From assembly GCA_039619475.1 (NCBI GenBank), contig CM077115.1, positions 478,962,400 through 479,026,399 of the forward strand: a stretch of DNA of 64,000 nt, written 5' to 3'. The notes below the pieces were generated by a model that was not told the origin of the DNA, ran no database searches, and saw only the letters and a list, made by a program, of their open reading frames with translations. Shown here piece by piece: positions 1-8,988 of the stretch (its first letter is position 1; the number at the start of each line of letters is the position of its first letter). The translations under genes were made by a program, and so were the position numbers. The stretch is from Icerya purchasi (Eukaryota > Arthropoda > Insecta > Hemiptera > Monophlebidae).

Positions 1-1
1 A

Positions 2-2875
2 AGACTTGTAAGGAGGCAAATTACAAAACATCAACATTGTTTACACATCTGTCGAAGATGCCTGTGGCACGTCGATTCGCCTCAAAAGCTTCAGGAACAT
101 ACAAAAGATTGTCGCACACACGCACCAGTTGCGATTGAAATGCCGAAAGCGGGTAAAAATATTCTAAAATATAAAAACGTACGCTTCCAACAGTGGGTCC
201 CCATAGTTATATATGGGGATTTCGAGTGTATCCTAAAACCCGTGGCAAATAATGATGAATCAGATGTCTCCTCTACTCCTTCCTCATCAGAGAACAATCC
301 GAGTATGAATGATGAAGAAGAAGAAGAAGAAGAAACAGAAACAGAAAATATTGTGACTCGACGTGTTCAAAGTGAACATTCACGGAAGAACACTGTAAAA
401 ATTCATGAACATATACCGATGAGTTATTCGTATATTTGTGTGTCACGTATAGATGGTGTCGATTTGCCGGATTCTTTACGAGCGCAGAGATTGTTTCGTG
501 GTAAAAATGCTGCTAAACATTTCGTCAAGAGTTTAGTGCAAGACGCGAAAATAATATACGATTTTTACAAAAAAAGTAAAAACATCGAAATGACGCCGGA
601 AGATTTAATCGCCTATAATAACGCCACTTCGTGTTATATTTGTTTGAAAGAGTTAAACGAAGGAAATAAGGTGAAAGATCACGACCATCTAACCGGAAAA
701 TTTCGCGGAGCTGCGCACAACAAGTGTAACCTGGAAATGCGTCTACCTCATTTCGTTCCAGTTTTCCTTCATAATCTAACGGGATACGATAGTCACCCGA
801 TCGTAATGGAATTGGGGTACGACAATAAAGACATTCATGTGCTTGCGAACACGATCGAATCTTATAAAGGATTCTCTAAGTCTGTGGTGCCTGGAAAGTT
901 TCAGTTACGATTTGTGGATTCTTTCCACTTCATGGCCAGCAGCTTAGAGAAACTTGCGAATAATTTACCGATCGAAGCATTCAAACACACAACCGCAAAC
1001 ATCCGTGACCCGGGCTTACTCTCCCTTTTCCACAGAAAAGGCTATTTTCCTTATGAATATTGTTCTAATAACTCCAAATTGGATGAAGAAACGCTGCCTC
1101 CCCGCTCGGCATTTTACAGCTCTCTCACAAAGTCTACGATCGGGGAGGAAGCATACAAACATGCTCAAAATGTGTGGAATTGTCTTGGTGTGCGGAATTT
1201 GGGAGAGTATTCCGATGAATATTTACGAACCGATGTTTTGTTGCTGGCCGATGTTTTCGAAAACTTTCGATCTGTTTGCTTTAAAATTTATGGTATGGAT
1301 GCAGCGTGGTCGTTTACAGCTCCCGGTTTTAGTTTTAATGCGATGTTAAAACTAACCGGGATCGAAATAGAACTTTTGACCGATTACAATATGTACCTCT
1401 TTTTCGAAAGAGGTATTCGTGGTGGGCTTACACAATGCGTGCAACGGTATTGCGAAGCCAATAACCCGTATGTAAAAAATAATAACAGTAATAATAATAA
1501 TATTAACAATAACAATAATAATAATTCTTCCTCTGTGGAAAATAATTATATAATTTATTTGGATGCAAATAACTTGTACGGTCATTCCATGAGTGAACCT
1601 CTTCCTATAGGAGGCTTCCATTGGTTGACCGAAAATGAAATTTCGCAACTGGATATCTTAAATTATGATGAAAAAGATTCTGAAGGAAGTGTGTTGGAGG
1701 TGGATCTCGAATATTCAACTTCACTACATGATCTTCATAATGATCTCCCTTTTTGTCCAGAACAAAAAAAGGTTTCACAAAAGGGGAACGTTAAAAAATT
1801 AGTTGCTACACTCGAAAATAAATATAATTATGTAATTCATATAAAATATCTCAAACTAGCAATAAGTTCCGGATTGAAATTAACAAAAATCCACAGAGGG
1901 ATTAAATTCACACAAGCTCCATTTTTAAAATCATACATCGATTTAAACACTACTCACCGTCAAAATGCTCATAACGAATTTGAAAAGTTTATTTACAAAC
2001 TTTTTAATAACTGTATATATGGGAAATCGATTCAGTCATCCCGGAATATATTAGATATTAAACTTGTTAGTGATAAGGTTAAATTTACAAAAATGGTCGC
2101 AAACCCTAGATTTAAGGATCGAAGTATTTTTAATGAGTCTCCTTTATTGTGCGCGGTTCATCGTAATCCTAAAAAAATTTTATTCGATAAACCTATTTTT
2201 ATTGGTATGTCGATATTAGATTTAAGCAAAGTTACTATGTACAACTTTCATTACAATGTAATGCAAAGAATGTATTCGTATGAAAAGTTACGTTTATTAT
2301 ACACAGACACCGATAGTTTGGTGTATAACATATATACTGACGATTTATATCTCGATATCTCGCATAATTTAAGTTTTTTTGATACTTCGGATTATGATCC
2401 CCATCACCAATGTTATTCTGTAATTAACCGAAAGGTGGTGGGGAAATTTAAAGATGAAATGTGCGGTGTACCTGTTGAGGCTTTTGTTGGTTTGAGGTCT
2501 AAGGTGTACAGCCTTAAACTCAGCCATAAAACTATAACAAAATGCAAAGGAATACCGTACAACATAACAAAAAATGAGATAACTTTTAATGATTACAAGA
2601 ACTGTATCTTTAATAATAATGTTATAAATAGTAGTAATTATCGGACCGCGTACATGATAAGGAGTTATGATCATAAATTATACACAATACGTTCAACCAA
2701 GCTAGCTATCAATGGGCTAGATGATAAACGTGTGGTGTTACAAAATAACATACATACACTGGCTTTAGGTCATATAAGTTTAAGGAATAATAATAATAAT
2801 AATTCTGGTGATAATAATGATTCACAGGATGCTGATGAATCTGAACCCTCGGTGAAACGTATTAAAGTAAATTAA
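2..2875 (+). CDS. polB: Protein-primed DNA polymerase B (partial, 5' end outside the window)
   Basis: This is the element's replicative polymerase, expected to copy the linear DNA from a terminal protein. The frame is open to the window edge without a stop, and the 46 codons before the Met at 140 read as a polymerase-type zinc finger (CRRC...H...C), so Met140 is not the true start. Counting from Met140: exonuclease motif I YGDFECIL (D27, E29); an HNH-like block DHDHLTGKFRGAAH (~180-195); exo II NLTGYD (~211); exo III YLRTDVLLL (~361); palm motif A DANNLYG (~475); motif B KLFNNCIYGKS (~620); motif C YTDTDS (~720). Every catalytic Asp is present. An Asn-rich stretch (~445-467) sits just before motif A and another near the C-terminus. 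The gene is transcribed inward from the missing left end. Confidence 0.95.
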   Translation, partial: RLVRRQITKHQHCLHICRRCLWHVDSPQKLQEHTKDCRTHAPVAIEMPKAGKNILKYKNVRFQQWVPIVIYGDFECILKPVANNDESDVSSTPSSSENNPSMNDEEEEEEETETENIVTRRVQSEHSRKNTVKIHEHIPMSYSYICVSRIDGVDLPDSLRAQRLFRGKNAAKHFVKSLVQDAKIIYDFYKKSKNIEMTPEDLIAYNNATSCYICLKELNEGNKVKDHDHLTGKFRGAAHNKCNLEMRLPHFVPVFLHNLTGYDSHPIVMELGYDNKDIHVLANTIESYKGFSKSVVPGKFQLRFVDSFHFMASSLEKLANNLPIEAFKHTTANIRDPGLLSLFHRKGYFPYEYCSNNSKLDEETLPPRSAFYSSLTKSTIGEEAYKHAQNVWNCLGVRNLGEYSDEYLRTDVLLLADVFENFRSVCFKIYGMDAAWSFTAPGFSFNAMLKLTGIEIELLTDYNMYLFFERGIRGGLTQCVQRYCEANNPYVKNNNSNNNNINNNNNNNSSSVENNYIIYLDANNLYGHSMSEPLPIGGFHWLTENEISQLDILNYDEKDSEGSVLEVDLEYSTSLHDLHNDLPFCPEQKKVSQKGNVKKLVATLENKYNYVIHIKYLKLAISSGLKLTKIHRGIKFTQAPFLKSYIDLNTTHRQNAHNEFEKFIYKLFNNCIYGKSIQSSRNILDIKLVSDKVKFTKMVANPRFKDRSIFNESPLLCAVHRNPKKILFDKPIFIGMSILDLSKVTMYNFHYNVMQRMYSYEKLRLLYTDTDSLVYNIYTDDLYLDISHNLSFFDTSDYDPHHQCYSVINRKVVGKFKDEMCGVPVEAFVGLRSKVYSLKLSHKTITKCKGIPYNITKNEITFNDYKNCIFNNNVINSSNYRTAYMIRSYDHKLYTIRSTKLAINGLDDKRVVLQNNIHTLALGHISLRNNNNNNSGDNNDSQDADESEPSVKRIKVN

Positions 2876-2880
2876 AATTT

Positions 2881-3300
2881 GTAATTTCTTTTTTTTTTTT
2901 TTTTTTTGTATATATTTTTATGTGTACCTGTTTTCCTTTTTGTATATATTTTTACCGATTTCAGGTTATTATTGTGTTTAAAATTTTTTTTCATTCTATA
3001 GATATGCCGTTTTCGTAATTTCTTTTTTAAATATTTTTTTGTATACGTTTTTATGTATACTTGTTTTTTTCTTTTTGCATATAGTTTTACCGATTTCAGG
3101 TTATCTTGTGTTTAAAATTTTTTTTTTATTTCAGATGTATCGTCTTTGTAAATTTTTTAAAAATATTTTTTCATGTATATATATTTTTTATATGTCTTTT
3201 TTCTGTATACATTTTTACACGTACTTGTTTTTCTTTAACATGTGTGTGTGTGTGTGTGTGTGTGTACCGAATGTATATTATTTCAAATACATTTTTCCTA
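2881..3300. repeat. Degenerate tandem repeat, about 134-bp unit, three copies
   Basis: Units begin with gtaatttctttttt-like sequence at 2,881, 3,015 and 3,148, spaced 134 and 133 bp. The first two share accgatttcaggttat and gtgtttaaaattttttt; the third is weaker. They lie directly after the polymerase stop and are very T-rich, so they may include its 3' end signals. No coding potential is seen. Confidence 0.75.
3241..3266. repeat. (GT)n microsatellite
   Basis: A run of about a dozen gt dinucleotides inside the third degenerate tandem unit. Confidence 0.9.
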
Positions 3301-3339
3301 TTTTTTGGTTTATTCATGTGTTTATTTCAAATTAACATT

Positions 3340-3592
3340 ATTATTCATATGTATAATATGTGTTCTGTTTCAAAATTAAACATAAACTAAACAGGTTGAT
3401 AAAGAAAAGGAATAAAGTTGCAATGAAGAAGAAGAAGAAAAATGAAAACTCATTTCATTTTGTAAATTATATATACATTTATTCAAAAAAAATTTACAAC
3501 TAAAATATAAAAAATTATAATCAAAAAGATTTAAAAATTGAAAATTAAATAAGAAACAAATTTAAAAAACTGTTTTTGAAACAAGAAAAAAA
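3340..3592. repeat. 3' flank of exonuclease-like gene 1, duplicated at 4,815-5,024
   Basis: The non-coding block downstream of the gene at 3,593 resembles the block downstream of the gene at 5,025: both contain gtgttc(t/c) then aaattaaacataaact-like sequence, a gaagaagaa-rich tract, then ttatatatacatttattc and atttacaact. This points to a tandem duplication that copied gene plus 3' flank. On the minus strand the AT-rich part could supply poly(A) signals. Confidence 0.7.
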
Positions 3593-4405
3593 TCATATTT
3601 TAAAAATTTTTGGCATTTCATAACGACATATGGAACAATCTTTACCCAATACATATTTATCTGAGCTTTGATGAAAATGTTGGTTACATGGTAAATGGGG
3701 CCGTACTTTATTATTCATGAGTGTAGCAGGTGGTAAATATTCATAATAATCTACAATTTTTTCACCAAATCTTGCTAACACTACTTCTGGTGGTGTCTGT
3801 TGCAAAAGTTGAATAATACTATCCCGCGTTGTTTCTTCCATAAACGGTTTGACAATATGATCGAACCACTTCTTCATTAACATCATTTTGTTTAATACAC
3901 ACAAGCTCTCGTCACTTCCATTATTATGAAAATCACATTGAATAATTTCCATACTATTCTTGAACTGCTTATGTAACTCTGCTAGAGATGACATCCCGTA
4001 ATCACTTGTTAAGTTAATAATTTCGAACGGTAAATTCTGAGATTTGATTAAATGTAACATCCATGGTATATTTTTACAATCCCCATGCATGTAGATTTGT
4101 GTTTTTTTATTCTTTTCATTCATCATTCCTAAATCACTTCCGAGATGAGTGATATCTCTGACTTTATAATTCCACGGATTGTTGCGATACTGCCAATAGG
4201 CCTTCACTTTATCTCCTTGAAAGTAGTGTTCAAGCTCTGCAAATGCCCGTTGCGAAGGTTTATATAAAGTGTGTAAATTTTGCTTGCCATCGATGGCGAG
4301 CATTGCTAATTCGGTAACTTCATAATGTTCATTTTGTAACGTAAATCGTTCAACGTCCAAGAAAAAACCATGAGTTACGTTCAATGTATAAAAATTAGCA
4401 GACAT
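3593..4405 (-). CDS. Exonuclease-fold-like Maverick protein of unknown function, copy 1
   Basis: 270 aa from the first ATG (complement of 4,405); the frame upstream is open only from a TTG. I do not recognise a named family with certainty. The N-terminus FFLDVERF...YEVTELAMLAIDG...LYKPS looks like the first strands of a DEDD/RNase H-like 3'-5' exonuclease, with a D-x-E pair here that the paralogues lack. A CDFH...C segment follows mid-protein. The C-terminus has LPCNQH and KDCSIC, a likely zinc-binding tail shared by all copies. It heads a run of minus-strand genes and is a tandem paralogue of the gene at 5,025; others occur in element 2 at 33,167 and 37,374. Function is inference only. Confidence 0.72.
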   Translation of the reverse strand: MSANFYTLNVTHGFFLDVERFTLQNEHYEVTELAMLAIDGKQNLHTLYKPSQRAFAELEHYFQGDKVKAYWQYRNNPWNYKVRDITHLGSDLGMMNEKNKKTQIYMHGDCKNIPWMLHLIKSQNLPFEIINLTSDYGMSSLAELHKQFKNSMEIIQCDFHNNGSDESLCVLNKMMLMKKWFDHIVKPFMEETTRDSIIQLLQQTPPEVVLARFGEKIVDYYEYLPPATLMNNKVRPHLPCNQHFHQSSDKYVLGKDCSICRYEMPKIFKI

Positions 4406-4814
4406 TTTGTGACTTAAAGACAACACAAACAATCGTATCAAACACAGTAACTTAATGTAATGTTTTGAGTAAAACTTAAACTGATTGAAAACGGTTTAAT
4501 GCTGTTAGTTATATAGACTTTAACTTTGAAGCAAAAATTAAAACAAGTCACCATCATATACTCATTATTTAACAACCGTTGTTAGCGATTTCCCCTTTTT
4601 CGAGGAATATAAATATGTCGAACGAATCATTTAAAACTCATTAGATTTTCAACATGTCAATAATTTGTTACTATTTTGAACACATTACGCTAATTAGACA
4701 AGGTTTATTCCTCATTTAGAATATCTCGAAGCGATAAACTTTCTCTATGTCTTAAACGAGTTATTTTAAGTTATTAGCATGTAACGTGTTATATTTTCAT
4801 TCATACAATTTACT
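4406..4814. other. Intergenic, probable 5' region of copy 1
   Basis: AT-rich sequence between the two exonuclease-like genes. It holds no open frame of note and no recognisable repeat. It should contain the promoter of the minus-strand gene ending at 4,405, but it lacks the promoter-like cassette described at 14,541. Confidence 0.5.
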
Positions 4815-5024
4815 AATATTATTTATAAGTATAATAATTTGTGTTCCATTTCAACATTAAATATAAACTATGTATGTTAGCGCGGAAGAAGAAAAAGAAA
4901 AAAATACTCATTTTGAAAATTATATATACATTTATTCAAAAATTTACAACTCAAATACGAAAAAAATATAAGTAAAAAGTTTTAAAAAACAAAAATTTAC
5001 AACTAAAATATGAAAAAATTACAA
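4815..5024. repeat. 3' flank of exonuclease-like gene 2, partner of 3,340-3,592
   Basis: Shares the same ordered short blocks as 3,340-3,592, ending in an internally repeated atttacaactaaaatat motif. It marks the second unit of the tandem gene duplication. Confidence 0.65.
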
Positions 5025-5936
5025 TTAAAAAGATAAATATAATTTATGAGCTGAAATTGGAATTGTTGTAGATTCAGAATCATCACAATCGTAAACTATA
5101 TTTTCTTCTAAAATTGTTTGATCTCCATTATTAAAATCTTTTTCTAAAGTTTCCGGGCACATATCTCGCAAAAAATCTGTTACATTTTTACGTCTACACT
5201 GTTTACAATCTTTAATTAAGGTAGGATGAGCTGCACTGAGTGGTAATGAATCTGGTATATCAAATCTATGATGCTTAAAACACGGCAAACATTTTTTAAT
5301 ATCTTCGTTTTTCCTTAATGATTCAGGTAATTTATCATAAAAATCACAAATTTTATCTGGGCACAAGGAAACTAATGTTTCTGCAGCAGCCTTCTGTATC
5401 GCTTGTTGTTTAGGTCTAACATTCATATCATACCATTTCATCATTATAAATGCGTTTTTTAATGAGCATACATTAAGTCGTCCATCAGTGTGTGCGTCAC
5501 ATTTTACAGTACTCGCTATAGCATTGTACTTATTATTTAAATTTCTCAAATTCGGCATACTGTAACGTGTTTCTAAGTTAATTATTTTATAATCCGTAAG
5601 CGACGTTATCATTAGTTTTTCCCATATAGTTTCAATTTTGGAATCTCCTTTAACATAAATTTTTAAAGGTTGTAAACTAATTAAAACATTTTCCAAATCT
5701 ATAGATATATTTCTATAATTGGAATCTCCAGCGTTCCATGGGATTGAATGATAATTTCGTGTGAGCCATAAATTTGTACGTCTTTTACTACTGGTTAATA
5801 TATTCCAATCAATCGGTGGTTTGTAAACTCGATGAAATTTTATTTCTCCATTTAAAGCTAATATCACAAGCTCTTTAATAATGTATGCGTTATCATTATT
5901 TTTAAAACACTGGAAATCAATTATTACTTCATGCAT
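5025..5936 (-). CDS. Exonuclease-fold-like Maverick protein of unknown function, copy 2
   Basis: 303 aa from ATG at the complement of 5,936. Same family as copy 1: HEVIIDFQCF...IIKELVILALNG...YKPP at the N-terminus (D-x-Q in place of D-x-E), then NYHSIPWNAGD, IYVKGDSK, a CDAHTDG...C block, CDFYDKLPE, LPCFKHH and a C-terminal KDCKQC. Very similar in order and wording to the 276-aa gene of element 2 (37,374 and 41,197), so those are the closest relatives. An upstream in-frame Leu/Phe/Ser-rich stretch reads like a signal peptide but is better explained as a splice-acceptor pyrimidine tract (5,945-5,971). C-terminal ~35 residues are acidic and unique. Biochemical role unknown. Confidence 0.75.
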   Translation of the reverse strand: MHEVIIDFQCFKNNDNAYIIKELVILALNGEIKFHRVYKPPIDWNILTSSKRRTNLWLTRNYHSIPWNAGDSNYRNISIDLENVLISLQPLKIYVKGDSKIETIWEKLMITSLTDYKIINLETRYSMPNLRNLNNKYNAIASTVKCDAHTDGRLNVCSLKNAFIMMKWYDMNVRPKQQAIQKAAAETLVSLCPDKICDFYDKLPESLRKNEDIKKCLPCFKHHRFDIPDSLPLSAAHPTLIKDCKQCRRKNVTDFLRDMCPETLEKDFNNGDQTILEENIVYDCDDSESTTIPISAHKLYLSF

Positions 5937-5944
5937 ACTACTTA

Positions 5945-5971
5945 CTGCAGTGGAAAACAGAAAGAGAAAAC
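5945..5971 (-). promoter_or_regulatory. Candidate 3' splice site upstream of exonuclease-like copy 2
   Basis: On the minus strand a pyrimidine-rich run ends in tttccactgcag, then nine bases later the ATG of the gene. This is a good match to a 3' splice acceptor and suggests a spliced 5' leader. The equivalent place in element 2 is also pyrimidine-rich. Confidence 0.45.
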
Positions 5972-6121
5972 TTAACGAAATAAAAACTTTATTAATTAAA
6001 AATAAATACAATCGTGTAAAAACAAAAATTTAACTTACAACTTTAAAGAACATTACTGAAACACATTCAACATAATACTAAAAGCAAAATATCGAACAGC
6101 ATTCTTTTATAATTTTTCTAT

Positions 6122-7357
6122 TTACAATTCGAGCACGTTATAACCGGTTGTTTTATCATGTATTATAAGCGCGTAGCATGAAGTGTTTGCAGGTACGTTA
6201 TCACGAGTCTTAAAATCCACTCTAATCTGTAACGGACTACCGTCATTTAAGAGTTCATTTTGAAAATTACACGGTATAATAAAAAGCGGATATTTACTGA
6301 GAAATGAATCTACACTAACTGCAGGATGTGGTGGGTCCTTTCCATAATACATTGTTTGAAAATTCGCATATAACAAGTACAGATTACCAAATCTTTTCCG
6401 TTCAAAATCTAAATTCATCACTTCATAAGGATACCTTGTTGAATTTATGTACGCACAAATCTCAGTTACATTAATATGATCAAATGTAGAGGCATCCTTG
6501 GTTAAATCATTTTGTTTATTCGTCTGGAATCCAATAATGATGAAGCGAGGACGTTCTACAGTGGAAGTTGATTTGATTACCCAGCTATGCTCGGAAATGG
6601 TGGGTAAAGATGGTTGATGTGAAAGAGACCACGCTCTAAATTGTATAGGTGCTTGTTTTATTTTCTTTATTCGATTAAGTAAAGATATTTTTGCTCGATC
6701 ACTCAGTTTAACAAAAGGTAGTTGCCAGGCAATGGTTTGAAATGTTACATTAATTGTCTTATCAGCTGTTGCAGTAAATCCATTTTTATCATTGTTTGCA
6801 CGGATGAGAATAATTTCTTGTGTTGCATGTACGATTGCACGTCTATAATCTTCTGCAAAACTGAATATGTAGCGTAAAGGAATAATAAACTGAAATTCCA
6901 ACAATAATTTAGCTCCGGCACCTAATGATGTTGAGGGACTTGATGTATCAGTAATTTCTCGTGTAAATACTTTCAATTCTTCTGTATTTAGAGCGCATGT
7001 ACTGTAGTTGTAATCTGATTTGATATTCTCCGAACATAATAATCTACGTGCAAGAGTTGTAATTCCCGGTTGCCGTACACATTCTATAATAGTTCCATTA
7101 ATTTCGTAGCGTAGCTCTGTGAATAGAAATAAAGGTCCATTCATTGAAAAATCTACTGACGGTGAAACTGTGCCTTGTAGAAGTAAATAACTTTCCGATG
7201 GTAAAGTAATAACATCTTTTTGCTGAACAGGTATACGTATTTCATCACCAGCACCAAATCTTGAACTTGCGTATGGTTTATGTGTATGTATTTCGTAAGC
7301 CGCTATTGTTTCGTCAATAACTGCATTTGCAGAATCAATTTGTAATATATGTTCCAT
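6122..7357 (-). CDS. Major capsid protein candidate (double jelly-roll type)
   Basis: 411 aa, ATG at the complement of 7,357. The N-terminal half is a beta-rich, low-charge sequence: an IHTHKPYASSRF segment, GDEIRIPVQQKDVITLP, then FLFTELRYEINGTIIE. This resembles the opening of capsid-like proteins I recall from insect Mavericks and adintoviruses. No catalytic motif, signal peptide or membrane span is visible. Its place, immediately before a penton candidate, protease and PLA2/minor capsid gene on the same strand, supports a virion role. At 411 aa it is shorter than many Polinton hexons, so the fold should be tested by structure prediction. Hexon-like function is inference from context and resemblance. 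Confidence 0.7.
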   Translation of the reverse strand: MEHILQIDSANAVIDETIAAYEIHTHKPYASSRFGAGDEIRIPVQQKDVITLPSESYLLLQGTVSPSVDFSMNGPLFLFTELRYEINGTIIECVRQPGITTLARRLLCSENIKSDYNYSTCALNTEELKVFTREITDTSSPSTSLGAGAKLLLEFQFIIPLRYIFSFAEDYRRAIVHATQEIILIRANNDKNGFTATADKTINVTFQTIAWQLPFVKLSDRAKISLLNRIKKIKQAPIQFRAWSLSHQPSLPTISEHSWVIKSTSTVERPRFIIIGFQTNKQNDLTKDASTFDHINVTEICAYINSTRYPYEVMNLDFERKRFGNLYLLYANFQTMYYGKDPPHPAVSVDSFLSKYPLFIIPCNFQNELLNDGSPLQIRVDFKTRDNVPANTSCYALIIHDKTTGYNVLEL

Positions 7358-7572
7358 TGCAAACTATATCAAACTAATATTTTTTCTTACTTAATCAACA
7401 CGTTATAACCCAACGACTTTAGTACACTAATACTTTTTCTACTCAACAATTTCTTCTTTTTTCCTCTATTTATATATTTTTTTTCAGCTCGAAACGGCGT
7501 TTGAACACGTTTATATATACTTCTATTAGTGTATATGAACGGCATTTTAAAATTGATATTAATATATTTTTA

Positions 7573-8289
7573 TTAAGACGAAGAACTAGTTAGATGTAAA
7601 TTTATAATTAAATCTTCACTAGCAAAATCAACGATATTCCCGTTTTGATCCTTTATATATACATTTAACTCCGATATGTAGTCTGTACTTACGGGTAAAT
7701 AAATGATCGTTTTTGGATTTTCAGAAATTTTATATCCAGGTGCTATATTTAAAGGAAAACTATAAATGAGATGAGATGATGCTCCATTTGTATATCCACC
7801 TGTTGCTATATTACAATAAACATTTAATATATTTATCGGTGTAATCTGTACAGTGTTATGACTTGTATGATTCATTTGTGGGGGTAAAACATTTGTCATA
7901 CCATCAAACCCTAATAGTGGACCAATACTCCGCGGTCCGGTAAATTGTATGTAATATTTACTCTGTATAACACACTTTAACGTTCTTTCATCACCTTTTA
8001 TAATAATACCATCATCTAAATTCTCTCGTAAGTATTCTTCAATATCTTCCACTTCGTAACATCCACTAGGTAATGTAATAAATTTCGGGGATTCGTTTCT
8101 TTCAACTGCCAATGCAGAATCGTAATAATACAATGTATTGCATTCCGAAGTGATATTATGTATAGAATGGTATGTTGTTAACGATACTAATCCGATACTC
8201 CACTGACGATTATTCGATAATAATAGTGGTGGATACACGTTACTGATCAAATTACCTTTTTTACCACTTAACTGAAATAAGTATGACAT
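7573..8289 (-). CDS. Penton (single jelly-roll minor capsid) candidate
   Basis: 238 aa from ATG at the complement of 8,289; a longer frame starts only at a TTG. Begins MSYLFQLSGKKGNLISNVYP and contains the QWSIGLVSLTTYHSIHNI block, FITLPSGCYEVEDIEEYL, and a C-terminal beta-rich half ending in Ser repeats. The 'FQLSG...W.IGL.....Y.SI.NI' layout is what I recall for penton-like proteins encoded next to the hexon in animal Mavericks. Length fits a single jelly roll. No enzymatic motif. It is separated from the capsid candidate by ~215 bp of AT-rich sequence and transcribed in the same direction. Confidence 0.68.
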   Translation of the reverse strand: MSYLFQLSGKKGNLISNVYPPLLLSNNRQWSIGLVSLTTYHSIHNITSECNTLYYYDSALAVERNESPKFITLPSGCYEVEDIEEYLRENLDDGIIIKGDERTLKCVIQSKYYIQFTGPRSIGPLLGFDGMTNVLPPQMNHTSHNTVQITPINILNVYCNIATGGYTNGASSHLIYSFPLNIAPGYKISENPKTIIYLPVSTDYISELNVYIKDQNGNIVDFASEDLIINLHLTSSSS

Positions 8290-8439
8290 GACTGTATTGG
8301 TTTTTACACAAATTGAAATAAACAAAAAATAATAATAACACGAAGTATTTTTAAAAAATATTGTATTCGAAATTAAAACTAATATCTACAATAATCGAAA
8401 AAAATTACAATCACACGTGCTTATATACTAATGAAGACA

Positions 8440-8988
8440 TCATTGAACACCAAATGGGGTAGGTAACGTATTTGTTAGAAATCGTAAACATAGTTCTCCG
8501 CAATTAACCGAATTATAACGTTGATAGGCGCGTCTGTTGTATAGAATTTCAATCTTTGGATCGTATTTGCGTAAATATTTAACTAACTCTGCGGAGGGAG
8601 ATAAATTTCCATAACTATCGAAATATTCTGCACGACTACCGTATTTTCTGTAGGCGGTCCAATGAGTTCCTGGACCTTTTTGCGAATCCATATTAACAAT
8701 CGCACACTCATTTTTCTTAGGTTTGGTAGGCAATCCATCGCGATCGTAAACTCCTCTAAAATTTGGAACTCTTAATTTTTTCGCGTAAAATAAAATATCA
8801 AAATTTGTTAACGCTCTATTGCTAGGTATAGAATTAACCTCGAAAAAACTGATTACGTCTCGCGTTGCCACTATATGGAGCCAAATATAAACCAAGACCG
8901 CTTCTGTATGGTCGTAAATAAAGACCTTTCCCGATCTTTTTATCAATTTGTAGACCCTTTCCTGATTTAAAACTTTTTCTAGCCTCAT
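8440..8988 (-). CDS. Adenain-like cysteine protease
   Basis: 182-codon frame from the only upstream ATG. The catalytic set of adenovirus-type proteases is visible: His109 in GTHWTAY, Asp124 in YFDSYG, Gln156 in YQRYNS and Cys163 in VNCGELC, in the expected order and spacing. The recognisable homology starts only at about residue 57 (SNRALTNFDILFYAKKL...PNFRGVY); the ~55 residues before it overlap the last 155 nt of the minor-capsid gene in another frame and look non-homologous. There is no Met near the conserved start, so the true 5' end may come from splicing, a +1 frameshift or another initiation mode. Expected to mature capsid proteins. Confidence 0.88.
   Translation of the reverse strand: MRLEKVLNQERVYKLIKRSGKVFIYDHTEAVLVYIWLHIVATRDVISFFEVNSIPSNRALTNFDILFYAKKLRVPNFRGVYDRDGLPTKPKKNECAIVNMDSQKGPGTHWTAYRKYGSRAEYFDSYGNLSPSAELVKYLRKYDPKIEILYNRRAYQRYNSVNCGELCLRFLTNTLPTPFGVQ

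Noticed and set aside
3039..3390. Two overlapping ~95-codon frames rich in Phe/Cys/Val
   Set aside because: They translate T-rich tandem repeats and a (GT)n run; no domain and no conservation.
5937..6011. Signal peptide at the N-terminus of the exonuclease-like protein copy 2 (Leu/Phe/Ser-rich in-frame extension)
   Set aside because: The extension has no ATG, and its DNA is a pyrimidine tract ending in cactgcag, better read as a splice acceptor; gene B of element 2 shows the same pattern.
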